NCBI GenBank assembly: GCA_029008035.1
Contig: JAQXIY010000066.1
Coordinates: forward strand, 1-36,681
DNA: 36,681 nucleotides
From: Lachnospiraceae bacterium
GTDB taxonomy: Bacteria > Bacillota > Clostridia > Lachnospirales > Lachnospiraceae
Direction: 5' to 3'
Under the pieces are notes generated by a model. The model saw only the letters and a list, made by a program, of their open reading frames with translations. It was not told where the DNA came from and made no database searches. The position numbers were made by a program, and so were the translations under genes. The number at the start of each line of letters is the position of its first letter. The stretch's first letter is position 1. This document shows, in pieces, positions 15,299 to 24,644 of this stretch.

Positions 15299-18200
15299 CT
15301 AAATATTCTTAACCTTGGCAATATCAACCAACGTAAACTCTTCCGTGGCAGATTCCAAACTGGTTGCCAGAGCGTTTGCTGTATCCATAGCTGTAATACA
15401 GTGAACTCCTGTCTCGATGGCATTTCTTCGAATCAGGAAGCCATCTCTTGTCTTATCACCATGTCCCTGTGTTGGAGTGTCAATCACAAGATCAATCTTA
15501 TGTCCCAAAATCAAGTCCATCACGTTTGGTGATTCCTGGGTAATTTTATTTACCCAAAGAGCATCTACGCCACGCTCCTGCAAATACTTCGCTGTACTTC
15601 TTGTAGCGTAAATCTTGTATCCTAGCGCAGCAAATCGCTTTGCCACCTCAACCGCTTCCGGCTTATCGGCATCCTTTACGGTCATAATCATCTGCTTATG
15701 CTTTGGAAGCACAATGCCTGCTCCAAGGAATGCCTTATAAAGAGCCTCATCAAAGGTCTTGGCGATACCTAAGCACTCACCGGTAGACTTCATCTCCGGT
15801 CCAAGAGAAATCTCGGCACCGCGAAGCTTCTCAAAAGAGAACACCGGCATTTTAACTGCCACATACTCAGCCTCCGGCTGTAATCCCGGTGTGTATCCCA
15901 TGCCCTTTAAGGTATTACCGATAATCACTTTGGTAGCCAAATCTACAATTGGAATGCCTGTCACCTTGCTGATGTATGGAACAGTTCTGGAAGAACGAGG
16001 ATTCACCTCGATTACATACACCTCTCCATCCATCACGATAAACTGGATATTAATAAGTCCTACCACATGCAGTGCCTTTGCAAGGCGCTGTGTATAGTCT
16101 GTAATCTTAGCCTTAATCTCAGGTCCGATGGTGTGAGCCGGATAGACAGAAATACTGTCTCCGGAATGGACACCGGTACGCTCAATATGCTCCATAATAC
16201 CCGGTATCAAAATATCTGTGCCGTCACATACAGCATCGACCTCAATTTCCTTACCCTGTAAATACTTATCTACAAGAATTGGGTGATCCTGAGCAATGCG
16301 GTTGATGATTTCCATAAACTCATCAACTTCATCATCATTAAAGGCAATCTGCATGCCCTGACCGCCTAATACATAGGATGGACGAACCAATACCGGATAA
16401 CCGATTTCATTCGCAACCTTCTTTGCTTCTTCTGCTGTAAATACAGTGCCACCGGATGCTCTCGGAATTCCTGTCTCTTCCAGAATCTTGTCGAAGAGTT
16501 CTCTATCTTCTGCTGCATCCACATCTTCTGCCTTGGTTCCTAAGATGGTAACTCCCATCTTCATCAAGCTTTCCGTAAGCTTAATGGCTGTCTGGCCACC
16601 AAACTGTACCACTGCTCCGTCCGGCTTCTCAAAGCGCACGATGTTTTCCACATCTTCTTCCGTCAAAGGCTCAAAGTAAAGTTTATCTGCAATATCAAAG
16701 TCCGTGGAAACAGTCTCCGGGTTATTGTTTACAATAATGGTTTCATAGCCTTCCTTGGAGAATGCCCAAGTGCTGTGAACAGAACAATAGTCGAACTCGA
16801 TACCCTGTCCGATACGAATAGGGCCGGAACCAAGAACCAACACCTTTTTCTTTGGATGGGTCTCTACCGCCTCATTCTCACTGCCAAATACAGAATAGTA
16901 ATATGGTGTTGTTGCCTCAAACTCAGCAGCACAGGTATCTACCATCTTAAAGCCTGCCACAATATCGTTGGCATAGCGCATATCGCGAATCTCTTCTGTG
17001 GTCTTTCCTGTCAACTCAGCAATCACGTTGTCAGGGAACTCAATTCTCTTGGCTTCCTTCAGAAGTTCAGGAGTCAGTTCCTCACTCTTTAAGCGCTGCT
17101 CCATTTCCACCAAGATGGCAATCTTGTCAATAAACCATATATCAATCAATGAAATCTCATGAATATGCTCATAAGACACTCCTCTTCTAAGGGCCTCCGC
17201 AATCACATAGATTCTTCTGTCATCAACCACATGAAGTTGCTCTTCCAGTTCTTCATCCGTAAGTTCTGAGAAATCATAACTCATAAGAGAATCTACATGT
17301 TGCTCCAGAGAACGGATAGCCTTCATCAGGGCTCCTTCGAAGTTGTTGCAGATACTCATAACTTCACCGGTGGCCTTCATCTGCGTGGTCAATGTTCTCT
17401 TTGCCGTAATAAACTTATCAAATGGCAAACGTGGAATCTTTACGACACAGTAGTCAAGCATTGGCTCGAAGGAAGCATATGTCTTACCGGTAATAGCATT
17501 GGTAATCTCATCTAAGGTATAACCCAAAGCAATTTTTGCTGCCACCTTGGCAATGGGATAACCGGTTGCCTTAGAAGCCAGTGCTGAAGAGCGGCTCACA
17601 CGAGGATTTACCTCAATGACACAATATTCAAAGGTCTCAGGATGCAGTGCATACTGCACGTTACATCCACCGGTAATACCCAGTTCAGAGATAATATTAA
17701 GAGCAGAACTACGAAGCATCTGATATTCCTTATCTCCTAAAGTCTGAGATGGTGCCACAACGATAGAGTCACCGGTGTGCACACCTACCGGGTCAATATT
17801 TTCCATATTACAAACGGTGATACAGTTACCTGCCGCATCACGCATCACTTCATACTCGATTTCTTTCCATCCGGCAATACAACGCTCAACAAGGACTTCG
17901 TTGACACGGCTAAGACGTAAACCGTTTGAGAGGATATCCACAAGTTCTGTCTCGTTGTGAGCGATACCGCCACCGCTTCCTCCCAGAGTAAATGCGGGAC
18001 GCAGTACCACCGGGTATCCGATGGTATTGGTAAAGCGGATACCGTCTTCCACATTGTTTACCACAGTGGATGCCGCACAGGGCTCGTTAATCTTTTCCAT
18101 GGTGTCCTTAAAAGCCTGACGATCCTCTGCACGAAAGATGGTCTCTGCCGTGGTACCAATCAATCTGACACCGTGCTCCTCAAGAAAGCCCGACTCGGCC

Positions 18201-18505
18201 AATTCCATTCCCAAATTAAGTCCGGCCTGTCCACCTAAAGTAGGCAATACGGAATCCGGCTTTTCTTTGAGGATAATCTGCTCTAATACCTTTGCAGTTA
18301 AGGGCTCAATGTACACCTCATCTGCAATCTCTTTATCTGTCATAATGGTTGCCGGGTTTGAATTTACAAGAACAACTTCAACACCCTCCTCTTTCAAAGA
18401 ACGGCAGGCCTGTGTTCCGGCATAGTCAAACTCCGCAGCCTGTCCAATGACGATTGGACCAGAACCGATGACTAAAACTTTTTTAATACTGAAATCTCTA
18501 GGCAT
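15299..18505 (-). CDS. carB: Carbamoyl-phosphate synthase large subunit
   Basis: Synthetase subunit making carbamoyl phosphate from bicarbonate, ammonia and two ATP. Two homologous ATP-grasp halves are visible, each opening with a VLVIGSGPIVIGQ / VLVLGSGPIRIGQ-type motif (near residues 10 and 555) and each containing GGQTA/GGQAG and VEVNPR motifs. The final 130 or so residues form the MGS-like allosteric domain. The 1068-residue length is standard. Its ATG overlaps the carA stop by one base (TAATG), with GGGAGGAG inside carA. Confidence 0.98.
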   Translation of the reverse strand: MPRDFSIKKVLVIGSGPIVIGQAAEFDYAGTQACRSLKEEGVEVVLVNSNPATIMTDKEIADEVYIEPLTAKVLEQIILKEKPDSVLPTLGGQAGLNLGMELAESGFLEEHGVRLIGTTAETIFRAEDRQAFKDTMEKINEPCAASTVVNNVEDGIRFTNTIGYPVVLRPAFTLGGSGGGIAHNETELVDILSNGLRLSRVNEVLVERCIAGWKEIEYEVMRDAAGNCITVCNMENIDPVGVHTGDSIVVAPSQTLGDKEYQMLRSSALNIISELGITGGCNVQYALHPETFEYCVIEVNPRVSRSSALASKATGYPIAKVAAKIALGYTLDEITNAITGKTYASFEPMLDYCVVKIPRLPFDKFITAKRTLTTQMKATGEVMSICNNFEGALMKAIRSLEQHVDSLMSYDFSELTDEELEEQLHVVDDRRIYVIAEALRRGVSYEHIHEISLIDIWFIDKIAILVEMEQRLKSEELTPELLKEAKRIEFPDNVIAELTGKTTEEIRDMRYANDIVAGFKMVDTCAAEFEATTPYYYSVFGSENEAVETHPKKKVLVLGSGPIRIGQGIEFDYCSVHSTWAFSKEGYETIIVNNNPETVSTDFDIADKLYFEPLTEEDVENIVRFEKPDGAVVQFGGQTAIKLTESLMKMGVTILGTKAEDVDAAEDRELFDKILEETGIPRASGGTVFTAEEAKKVANEIGYPVLVRPSYVLGGQGMQIAFNDDEVDEFMEIINRIAQDHPILVDKYLQGKEIEVDAVCDGTDILIPGIMEHIERTGVHSGDSISVYPAHTIGPEIKAKITDYTQRLAKALHVVGLINIQFIVMDGEVYVIEVNPRSSRTVPYISKVTGIPIVDLATKVIIGNTLKGMGYTPGLQPEAEYVAVKMPVFSFEKLRGAEISLGPEMKSTGECLGIAKTFDEALYKAFLGAGIVLPKHKQMIMTVKDADKPEAVEVAKRFAALGYKIYATRSTAKYLQERGVDALWVNKITQESPNVMDLILGHKIDLVIDTPTQGHGDKTRDGFLIRRNAIETGVHCITAMDTANALATSLESATEEFTLVDIAKVKNI

Positions 18506-19647
18506 TACTCTGCTCCTCCCATCATATCAATAAATCTGTCAAACAAGTATCCGCTATCCAATGGTCCCGGGCAAGCTTCCGGATGGAACTGCACCGTGAA
18601 AATATTTTTTCCAACATACTTCAATCCTTCGTTTGTACCGTCATTTACATTGGTAAAAGCCGGCACTGCAACATTAGGATCCAGATTATCTGTATCTACA
18701 ACGTATCCGTGGTTCTGTGAGGAAATGTAGACGCGACCTGTCTCCAAATCCTTCACCGGATGATTTCCACCGCGATGTCCATATTTTAATTTGTGGGTTG
18801 GCACTCCATTGGCAAGGGCCATCAACTGATGTCCAAGACAGATAGCAAAAATAGGCACATCAGAGGCATATAATTTCTTTATTTCTTCGATAATTGCCAC
18901 ATTGGTCTCCGGATCTCCCGGGCCATTTGATAACATAATACCATCCGGATTGCTCTCTAAGATTTCCTCTGCAGATGTATGGGCCGGATAAATGGTCACC
19001 TCACATCCTCGTTGGCTGAGAGAATTGGCAATATTTTGCTTGGCACCGAAATCCATCAAAGCGATTTTATAATTCTTCTTGTATACTTTATTAGCTGCAA
19101 GGCTTCCCATCATTCCCTGATTCTCCGGAAGCACCGACTTGGCCTCGAAAGGCTTTAAAACCTTCTTCTCTTTGCAGGTAACCTTAGATACCACGTCACC
19201 TACTGTATATTCTTTTAATCTAGGCAGGATTTCCTCCAGATTATAGTTCTCGTTGATGGTAATCATACCGTTCATGGTTCCCTTATCTCGCAAAATCTTC
19301 GTAAGGGCTCTGGTATCCACGCCGGCGATTCCCGGGATATCGTTCTCCTTCAGAAAGTCCTGAATGGTTCCCTGACAGCGGAAGTTACTTGGAATTCTAC
19401 TTAATTCCCGAACAATGTAACCATCCACCCATGGACGTTCTGATTCCATATCAGGTGTAATACCATAATTGCCAATCAAAGGATATGTCATAACAACAGC
19501 CTGCCCTGCATAGGAAGGATCTGTCAAAACCTCCAAGTATCCCGTCATAGAAGTGTTAAATACGATTTCGCTGATCACCTCTCGAGTAGAGCCAATGCTC
19601 TCTCCGGTGAAAACCGTTCCGTCTTCCAATATAAGAAACGCTTTCAT
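18505..19647 (-). CDS. carA: Carbamoyl-phosphate synthase small (glutaminase) subunit
   Basis: Class I glutamine amidotransferase that supplies ammonia to CarB. The N-terminal CPSase_sm domain covers residues 1-130. The GATase domain carries Cys270 in FAICLGHQ and His355/Glu357 in FHPEACPGP, forming the catalytic triad. The 380-residue length is normal. It is the first gene of carA-carB and has a TTGACA promoter. No PyrR-type attenuator or arginine operator is evident in the short leader. Confidence 0.98.
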   Translation of the reverse strand: MKAFLILEDGTVFTGESIGSTREVISEIVFNTSMTGYLEVLTDPSYAGQAVVMTYPLIGNYGITPDMESERPWVDGYIVRELSRIPSNFRCQGTIQDFLKENDIPGIAGVDTRALTKILRDKGTMNGMITINENYNLEEILPRLKEYTVGDVVSKVTCKEKKVLKPFEAKSVLPENQGMMGSLAANKVYKKNYKIALMDFGAKQNIANSLSQRGCEVTIYPAHTSAEEILESNPDGIMLSNGPGDPETNVAIIEEIKKLYASDVPIFAICLGHQLMALANGVPTHKLKYGHRGGNHPVKDLETGRVYISSQNHGYVVDTDNLDPNVAVPAFTNVNDGTNEGLKYVGKNIFTVQFHPEACPGPLDSGYLFDRFIDMMGGAE

Positions 19648-19698
19648 TTTATGCCCTGCCTTTCTAAAAAACCCTAAATCTCCAAAATTTTAGCACAA

Positions 19699-19728
19699 CA
19701 TATAGTACATTGCAATATTTTTTGTCAA
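19699..19728 (-). promoter_or_regulatory. Promoter of carAB
   Basis: TTGACA (19723-19728), 18-base spacer, TATATG (19699-19704), about 50 bases before the carA start. Confidence 0.55.
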
Positions 19729-19748
19729 GGTTTTGTAAGAATTTTTCT

Positions 19749-19778
19749 AAAAAAGCAGACAGAAAATCTGTCTGCTTT
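19749..19778 (-). terminator. Intrinsic terminator of purL
   Basis: A 12-bp perfect stem (19752-19763 with 19767-19778, arms AAAGCAGACAGA/TCTGTCTGCTTT) with a 3-base loop runs into T6 on the minus strand. It starts 4 bases after the purL stop. Confidence 0.85.
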
Positions 19779-19782
19779 CCCA

Positions 19783-22700
19783 TTACTTAAAATATGCCAC
19801 ACCGGATTCGAAAATCTTCATATCCTGCTCGCCATAAATATTCATGGCAACTGCCTCGCCTCTTCTCTCAGAGTGAGCCATCTTACCAAGAACACGACCA
19901 TCCGGGCTGGTGATACCCTCAATTGCCATATAAGAACCGTTAATGTTCCATTCTTCATCCATGGTAGGTTCTCCGGCTTCGTTCACATACTGAGTAGCCA
20001 CCTGACCATTTGCAAACAGCTTCTGCAACCACTCATCATTGGCTACAAAACGGCCCTCACCATGGGATGCCGGGTTACAATAGGTCTTGCCAAGTTCAGC
20101 CTGAGCCAACCATGGAGACTTGTCAGATACCACCTTAGTGTACACCATCTTTGAGATGTGACGGTTGATGGTATTGTATGTCAAAGTAGGTGCATCTGCC
20201 TGCTGTGTATGAATCTCACCGTAAGGTACTAATCCAAGCTTAATCAAAGCCTGGAAGCCATTACAGATACCCAGGGCAAGTCCATCTCTATTCTGAAGCA
20301 AATCCATAACCGCTTCCTTCATCTTCTCGTTGCGGAATGCTGTAGCAAAGAACTTAGCACTTCCTTCCGGCTCATCACCTGCTGAGAATCCACCCGGGAA
20401 CATAATCATTTGTGCTTGTGAAATCTCTTTTACAAAGATATCAACAGAATCACGAATATCTGTAGCAGAAAGGTTCTTAAACACCTTAACAACCGGTTCT
20501 GCTCCTGCTCTCTCAAATGCCTTTGCACTGTCGTACTCACAGTTAGTACCTGGGAATACAGGAATAAATACCTTCGGCTTAGCCACTTTATTCTTGCACA
20601 CGTAGATATCTTTTGCCTGATATAAACCGGTGTCAACAACAGCTTTATCATCTGTACTTCTTGTTGGAAATACTTTCTCAAGTGGAGTTGTCCAAGCAGT
20701 GATAGCTTCCTCCATGGAAATCTCCATATCCTTGTAGGTGAATCTCTGATTATCCGTCACCTGACCAACAACCATGACATCATCTGCCAAGCCTGCTGCC
20801 GCCATAGCTTCCTTAACAACTGCAAAAGTATCACCATTCAACTCAGCTACAATAGAACCAACACAGTTGGCGAAGAGTTCTTCTTCTGTAACAACAGCGT
20901 CTACTGCCACACCAAGCTTATTACCAAATCCCATCTTTGATACTGCTGCTGCAAATCCGTGAGAATCAATAGCGTATGCAGATGCAATTGCCTTCTTCTG
21001 AATCAAAGTATGAATTACGTCATAGAGTTTCATAACCTGATCATAATCCGGCAAATCAAACGCATCCTTATGTACATGGAAGAATACAAGTTCATTGCCA
21101 GCCTTCTTTAACTCAGGTGTAATGATATCTCCTTCTTTTGCCACATCAACAGCAAAAGATACCAAGGTTGGAGGAACATCAATCTCATTGAAGGTTCCAG
21201 ACATAGAGTCCTTACCACCGATAGATGGCAAACCAAACTTCATCTGTGCCTGATATGCACCAAGGAGTGCACTAAATGGCTGACTCCAACGCTTAGGATC
21301 TTCTGACATTCTACGGAAGTACTCCTGGAATGTGAAGCGAATCTTCTTATAATCACCACCTGCTGCAACAATTCTTGCAACAGATTCCAATACTGCGAAG
21401 GATGCCCCATGGTATGGGCTCCAAGCAGAAAGGTATGGGTCAAATCCGTAAGACATCATCGTTACCGTATCGCATTTGCCCTCTGCAACCGGAAGCTTAG
21501 CCACCATTGACTGAGTCTCTGTCAACTGATATTTACCACCAAATGGCATAAACACACTACCGGCACCGATAGAGCCATCAAACATCTCTACCAATCCCTT
21601 CTGAGAGCATACATTAAGATCAGACAAGGTGGTCATCCACGCCATCTTCACGTCACCTGCTTCTACTGCTTCTTTTACACCATCAACGGCAAATTTATCG
21701 AAATAGTTGTCATCCTTAGATGGCATTTCAACGTAAACATCTGTCTCCTGATGAGCTCCATTGGTGTCAAGGAATGCTCTGGAAAGATTTACAATCTCCT
21801 TTCCACGCCACTCAAGAACCAATCTAGGCTCCTCTGTTACCACAGCGACCTCAATAGCCTCCAAGTTCTCCTCAGCAGCAAATGCTAAGAACTTGTCAAC
21901 ATTCTCAGGTGCAACTACAACAGCCATACGCTCCTGAGATTCTGAGATAGCCAACTCTGTACCATCCAAACCTGCGTATTTCTTAGGCACCTTGTCAAGC
22001 TGAACACGAAGTCCGTCTGCCAACTCACCGATGGCAACCGACACGCCGCCGGCACCAAAGTCATTACACTTCTTAATGATATAACTTACTTCCTCACGAC
22101 GGAACAGACGCTGAATCTTACGCTCTGTAGGTGGATTACCCTTCTGAACCTCTGCACCACAAACAGCAGTAGACTCTGTGTTGTGAGCCTTAGAAGATCC
22201 GGTAGCACCACCGATACCATCACGACCGGTACGTCCGCCCAAAAGGATGATGCGGTCTCCCGGATCAGAAGTCAATCTCTGAACAGCGCGTCTGGGAGCA
22301 GCTCCCATAACAGCACCAATCTCCATTCTCTTTGCCACGTAATCCGGATGATATACTTCCTTAACATAACCGGTAGCAAGGCCAATCTGATTACCATAGG
22401 AAGAATATCCATGAGCAGCCTCGCGAACCAGTTTCTTCTGTGGGAGCTTACCTTCGATGGTATCCTTCACAGAAACGGTAGGATCTGCAGCACCGGTAAC
22501 ACGCATAGCCTGATATACATAAGTACGACCGGAAAGTGGATCACGAATAGCTCCACCAAGGCAAGTGGCAGCCCCACCAAATGGCTCGATCTCTGTTGGA
22601 TGATTGTGTGTCTCGTTCTTGAAGTTCACAAGCCACTCCTCAGTCTTGCCGTCCACCTCTACGGGAACAACAATAGAGCAGGCATTAATTTCATCAGACT

Positions 22701-23583
22701 CTTCCTGATCAGCCAGCTTGCCCTCTGACTTTAACTTCTTCATAGCCATAAGTGCCAAATCCATCAGGCAGACAAACTTATCATCTCTGTCCTTGTATAA
22801 CACTTTGAAATTATCTAAATAATCATGGTAGGTATCTTCGATTGGTCCACGGTAATATCCATCCTCAAAGGAAACATTCTTAAGTTCTGTGGAGAAAGTG
22901 GTATGACGGCAGTGGTCAGACCAATAAGTATCCAATACACGGATTTCTGTCATAGATGGATCCCTCTTCTCATCAGTAACAAAGTACTTCTGAATGTGAA
23001 GAAAATCCTTAAATGTCATAGCCAGACCCAGAGAATCATATAAATCCTTTAACTCAGCCTCCGGCATTGTAGAAAATCCGTCAAAGATAATCACATCAGC
23101 AGGCTCATCAAAGTGATCTGTCAGAGTCTGTGGCTTATCCATACCTGTCTCTCTGGAATCCACCGGATTAATACAATGCTTCTTGATAGCCGCAAACTCG
23201 TCGTCGGTTACCCCACCTTCAATCACATAGGTGGTTGCGGAACGAATCACAGCCTCCTCGTCCTCCTTCAGCAGACGAACACACTGTTCTGCTGAGTCTG
23301 CTCTCTGATCAAACTGCCCCGGCAAAAACTCAACACTAAATACACGACCTGTGTTCTCGAAGGTCTCCTCGTATACGTCATCAACCGGCAATTCACAAAA
23401 GACGGTCTTCAATGCTTTCTTATAAATTTCATCGGAAATATTCTCAATATCATAGCGAATCAATACTCTGACACCTGTCACAGTCTTGATGCCAAGATAA
23501 CTGCGAATTTCAGATAACAACGACTTGGCTGCCACTGCAAATTCAGGTTTCTTTTCTGCATAAACTCTTCTTACGTTTCCCAT
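19783..23583 (-). CDS. purL: Phosphoribosylformylglycinamidine synthase, single-chain PurL
   Basis: Converts FGAR, glutamine and ATP to FGAM in purine synthesis. This is the large fused form (1266 residues): a PurS-like N-terminal domain, a linker, two PurM-like synthetase halves (FKNETHNHPTEIEPFGGAAT, GGRTGRDGIGGATGSS, FGAGGVSVAIGEL, IGGKDSMSG), and a C-terminal glutaminase domain with PGTNCEYD, MFPGGFSAGDEPEG, catalytic Cys in LGICNGFQ and HGEGRF. GGAGGTAACAC precedes the ATG. It stands alone with no other pur gene nearby, and LysR is divergent. Confidence 0.97.
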   Translation of the reverse strand: MGNVRRVYAEKKPEFAVAAKSLLSEIRSYLGIKTVTGVRVLIRYDIENISDEIYKKALKTVFCELPVDDVYEETFENTGRVFSVEFLPGQFDQRADSAEQCVRLLKEDEEAVIRSATTYVIEGGVTDDEFAAIKKHCINPVDSRETGMDKPQTLTDHFDEPADVIIFDGFSTMPEAELKDLYDSLGLAMTFKDFLHIQKYFVTDEKRDPSMTEIRVLDTYWSDHCRHTTFSTELKNVSFEDGYYRGPIEDTYHDYLDNFKVLYKDRDDKFVCLMDLALMAMKKLKSEGKLADQEESDEINACSIVVPVEVDGKTEEWLVNFKNETHNHPTEIEPFGGAATCLGGAIRDPLSGRTYVYQAMRVTGAADPTVSVKDTIEGKLPQKKLVREAAHGYSSYGNQIGLATGYVKEVYHPDYVAKRMEIGAVMGAAPRRAVQRLTSDPGDRIILLGGRTGRDGIGGATGSSKAHNTESTAVCGAEVQKGNPPTERKIQRLFRREEVSYIIKKCNDFGAGGVSVAIGELADGLRVQLDKVPKKYAGLDGTELAISESQERMAVVVAPENVDKFLAFAAEENLEAIEVAVVTEEPRLVLEWRGKEIVNLSRAFLDTNGAHQETDVYVEMPSKDDNYFDKFAVDGVKEAVEAGDVKMAWMTTLSDLNVCSQKGLVEMFDGSIGAGSVFMPFGGKYQLTETQSMVAKLPVAEGKCDTVTMMSYGFDPYLSAWSPYHGASFAVLESVARIVAAGGDYKKIRFTFQEYFRRMSEDPKRWSQPFSALLGAYQAQMKFGLPSIGGKDSMSGTFNEIDVPPTLVSFAVDVAKEGDIITPELKKAGNELVFFHVHKDAFDLPDYDQVMKLYDVIHTLIQKKAIASAYAIDSHGFAAAVSKMGFGNKLGVAVDAVVTEEELFANCVGSIVAELNGDTFAVVKEAMAAAGLADDVMVVGQVTDNQRFTYKDMEISMEEAITAWTTPLEKVFPTRSTDDKAVVDTGLYQAKDIYVCKNKVAKPKVFIPVFPGTNCEYDSAKAFERAGAEPVVKVFKNLSATDIRDSVDIFVKEISQAQMIMFPGGFSAGDEPEGSAKFFATAFRNEKMKEAVMDLLQNRDGLALGICNGFQALIKLGLVPYGEIHTQQADAPTLTYNTINRHISKMVYTKVVSDKSPWLAQAELGKTYCNPASHGEGRFVANDEWLQKLFANGQVATQYVNEAGEPTMDEEWNINGSYMAIEGITSPDGRVLGKMAHSERRGEAVAMNIYGEQDMKIFESGVAYFK

Positions 23584-23622
23584 GTGTTACCTCCATGCAA
23601 TTTGTAATTTATCACTGTTCCC

Positions 23623-23631
23623 ATTATAGCA
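23623..23631 (-). promoter_or_regulatory. Extended -10 promoter of purL
   Basis: TGCTATAAT on the minus strand is a TGn-extended consensus -10. The position 17 bases upstream (TATGTA) is a poor -35. It lies about 40 bases before the start codon. Confidence 0.5.
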
Positions 23632-23661
23632 CAGAAATTTTTAGATACATAATAATTATCC

Positions 23662-23678
23662 CTAATCAGATATATTAG
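23662..23678. promoter_or_regulatory. Candidate LysR operator in the purL/lysR intergenic region
   Basis: CTAAT (23662-23666) and ATTAG (23674-23678) form an interrupted dyad with a 7-base centre between the divergent genes. The size suits a LysR site, although a strict T-N11-A core is not met. It is a weak inference. Confidence 0.3.
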
Positions 23679-23759
23679 TATGACTTATCTATCCCCTTGA
23701 CTGCTATTAATACCACTTATATAATAACAATATAACATAAACATAAGGAGATGATACCT

Positions 23760-24644
23760 ATGGATATCAATTATGAACTGTATAAGGTCTTTTACAATGT
23801 TGCCACCTCTCTCAGTTTTTCCGAGGCCAGTAAGCAACTATACATCTCCCAGTCCGCTGTATCCCAGGCCATCAAAACACTGGAGAAGAAGATTGGGCAA
23901 ACACTGTTTATCCGAAGCACCAAAAAGGTACAACTGACTCCTGCCGGAGAATTACTGTTACAACACATCGAACCTGCCATGAACCTTATTCGAAGAGGAG
24001 AAGAACAGATTCAGAATGTGAACGAGACTCAGCTTGGACAACTCCACATCGGTGCCAGCGACACCATCTGTCGCTATTTTCTGGTGCCCTACATCAAACA
24101 GTTCCACCAACTATACCCGGAGGTGCCCATCAAAGTCACCAACGCTACTTCCAAGTCCTGCGTAGATCTGCTGGAGCAGGGGCAGGTGGATATCATTGTA
24201 AGTAACAATCCCAATGAACGGCTGAACGCTTCCTATATCACAAAAACAGTTTCTCTATTTCAGGATGTATTTGTGGGAAATCCCTCACATTTCCCTAGGA
24301 TTACAGAGGAAATGACACTAAAGGATGTGACAAAGCTCCCCATTATGATGTTGGAAAAAAACAGCACCACCAGCCAATATCTGCATCAAATCTTTTTGCA
24401 GCATCAGCTGGATCTGGTTCCTGAGTTTCAGTTGTACTCCAATGATCTGCTTATCGATTTTGCTCGAATAGGTCTTGGACTGGCTTTCGTTCCCGATTAC
24501 TGTATAAAAAAGGAATCTAAGGATTTACAGATTGTGTCAACAAAAGAAAAACTTCCACAGAGACAACTGGTAGCAGCCACACATCCGTCGCTGCCACTGT
24601 CTGCATCTGCAGAAGCTTTCCTACAACTATTACCTGATTTATAA
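23760..24644 (+). CDS. LysR-family transcriptional regulator
   Basis: A 294-residue regulator with an N-terminal winged HTH (LSFSEASKQLYISQSAVSQA at about 15-35, then LEKKIGQTLFIR) and a two-lobe periplasmic-binding-protein-like effector domain (about 88-290). The start at 23760 (MDINYELYKVFY) is chosen because AAGGAG lies 9 bases upstream; an ATG at 23751 directly abuts that ribosome site. It is divergent from purL, so it may act on purL or itself (inference). The effector is unknown. Its stop overlaps the convergent helicase gene by 6 bases. Confidence 0.88.
   Translation: MDINYELYKVFYNVATSLSFSEASKQLYISQSAVSQAIKTLEKKIGQTLFIRSTKKVQLTPAGELLLQHIEPAMNLIRRGEEQIQNVNETQLGQLHIGASDTICRYFLVPYIKQFHQLYPEVPIKVTNATSKSCVDLLEQGQVDIIVSNNPNERLNASYITKTVSLFQDVFVGNPSHFPRITEEMTLKDVTKLPIMMLEKNSTTSQYLHQIFLQHQLDLVPEFQLYSNDLLIDFARIGLGLAFVPDYCIKKESKDLQIVSTKEKLPQRQLVAATHPSLPLSASAEAFLQLLPDL

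Noticed and set aside
19648-19748. PyrR attenuator or arginine operator before carA
   Set aside because: The leader is short, with no PyrR binding-loop motif, no terminator before carA and no ARG-box-like palindrome.
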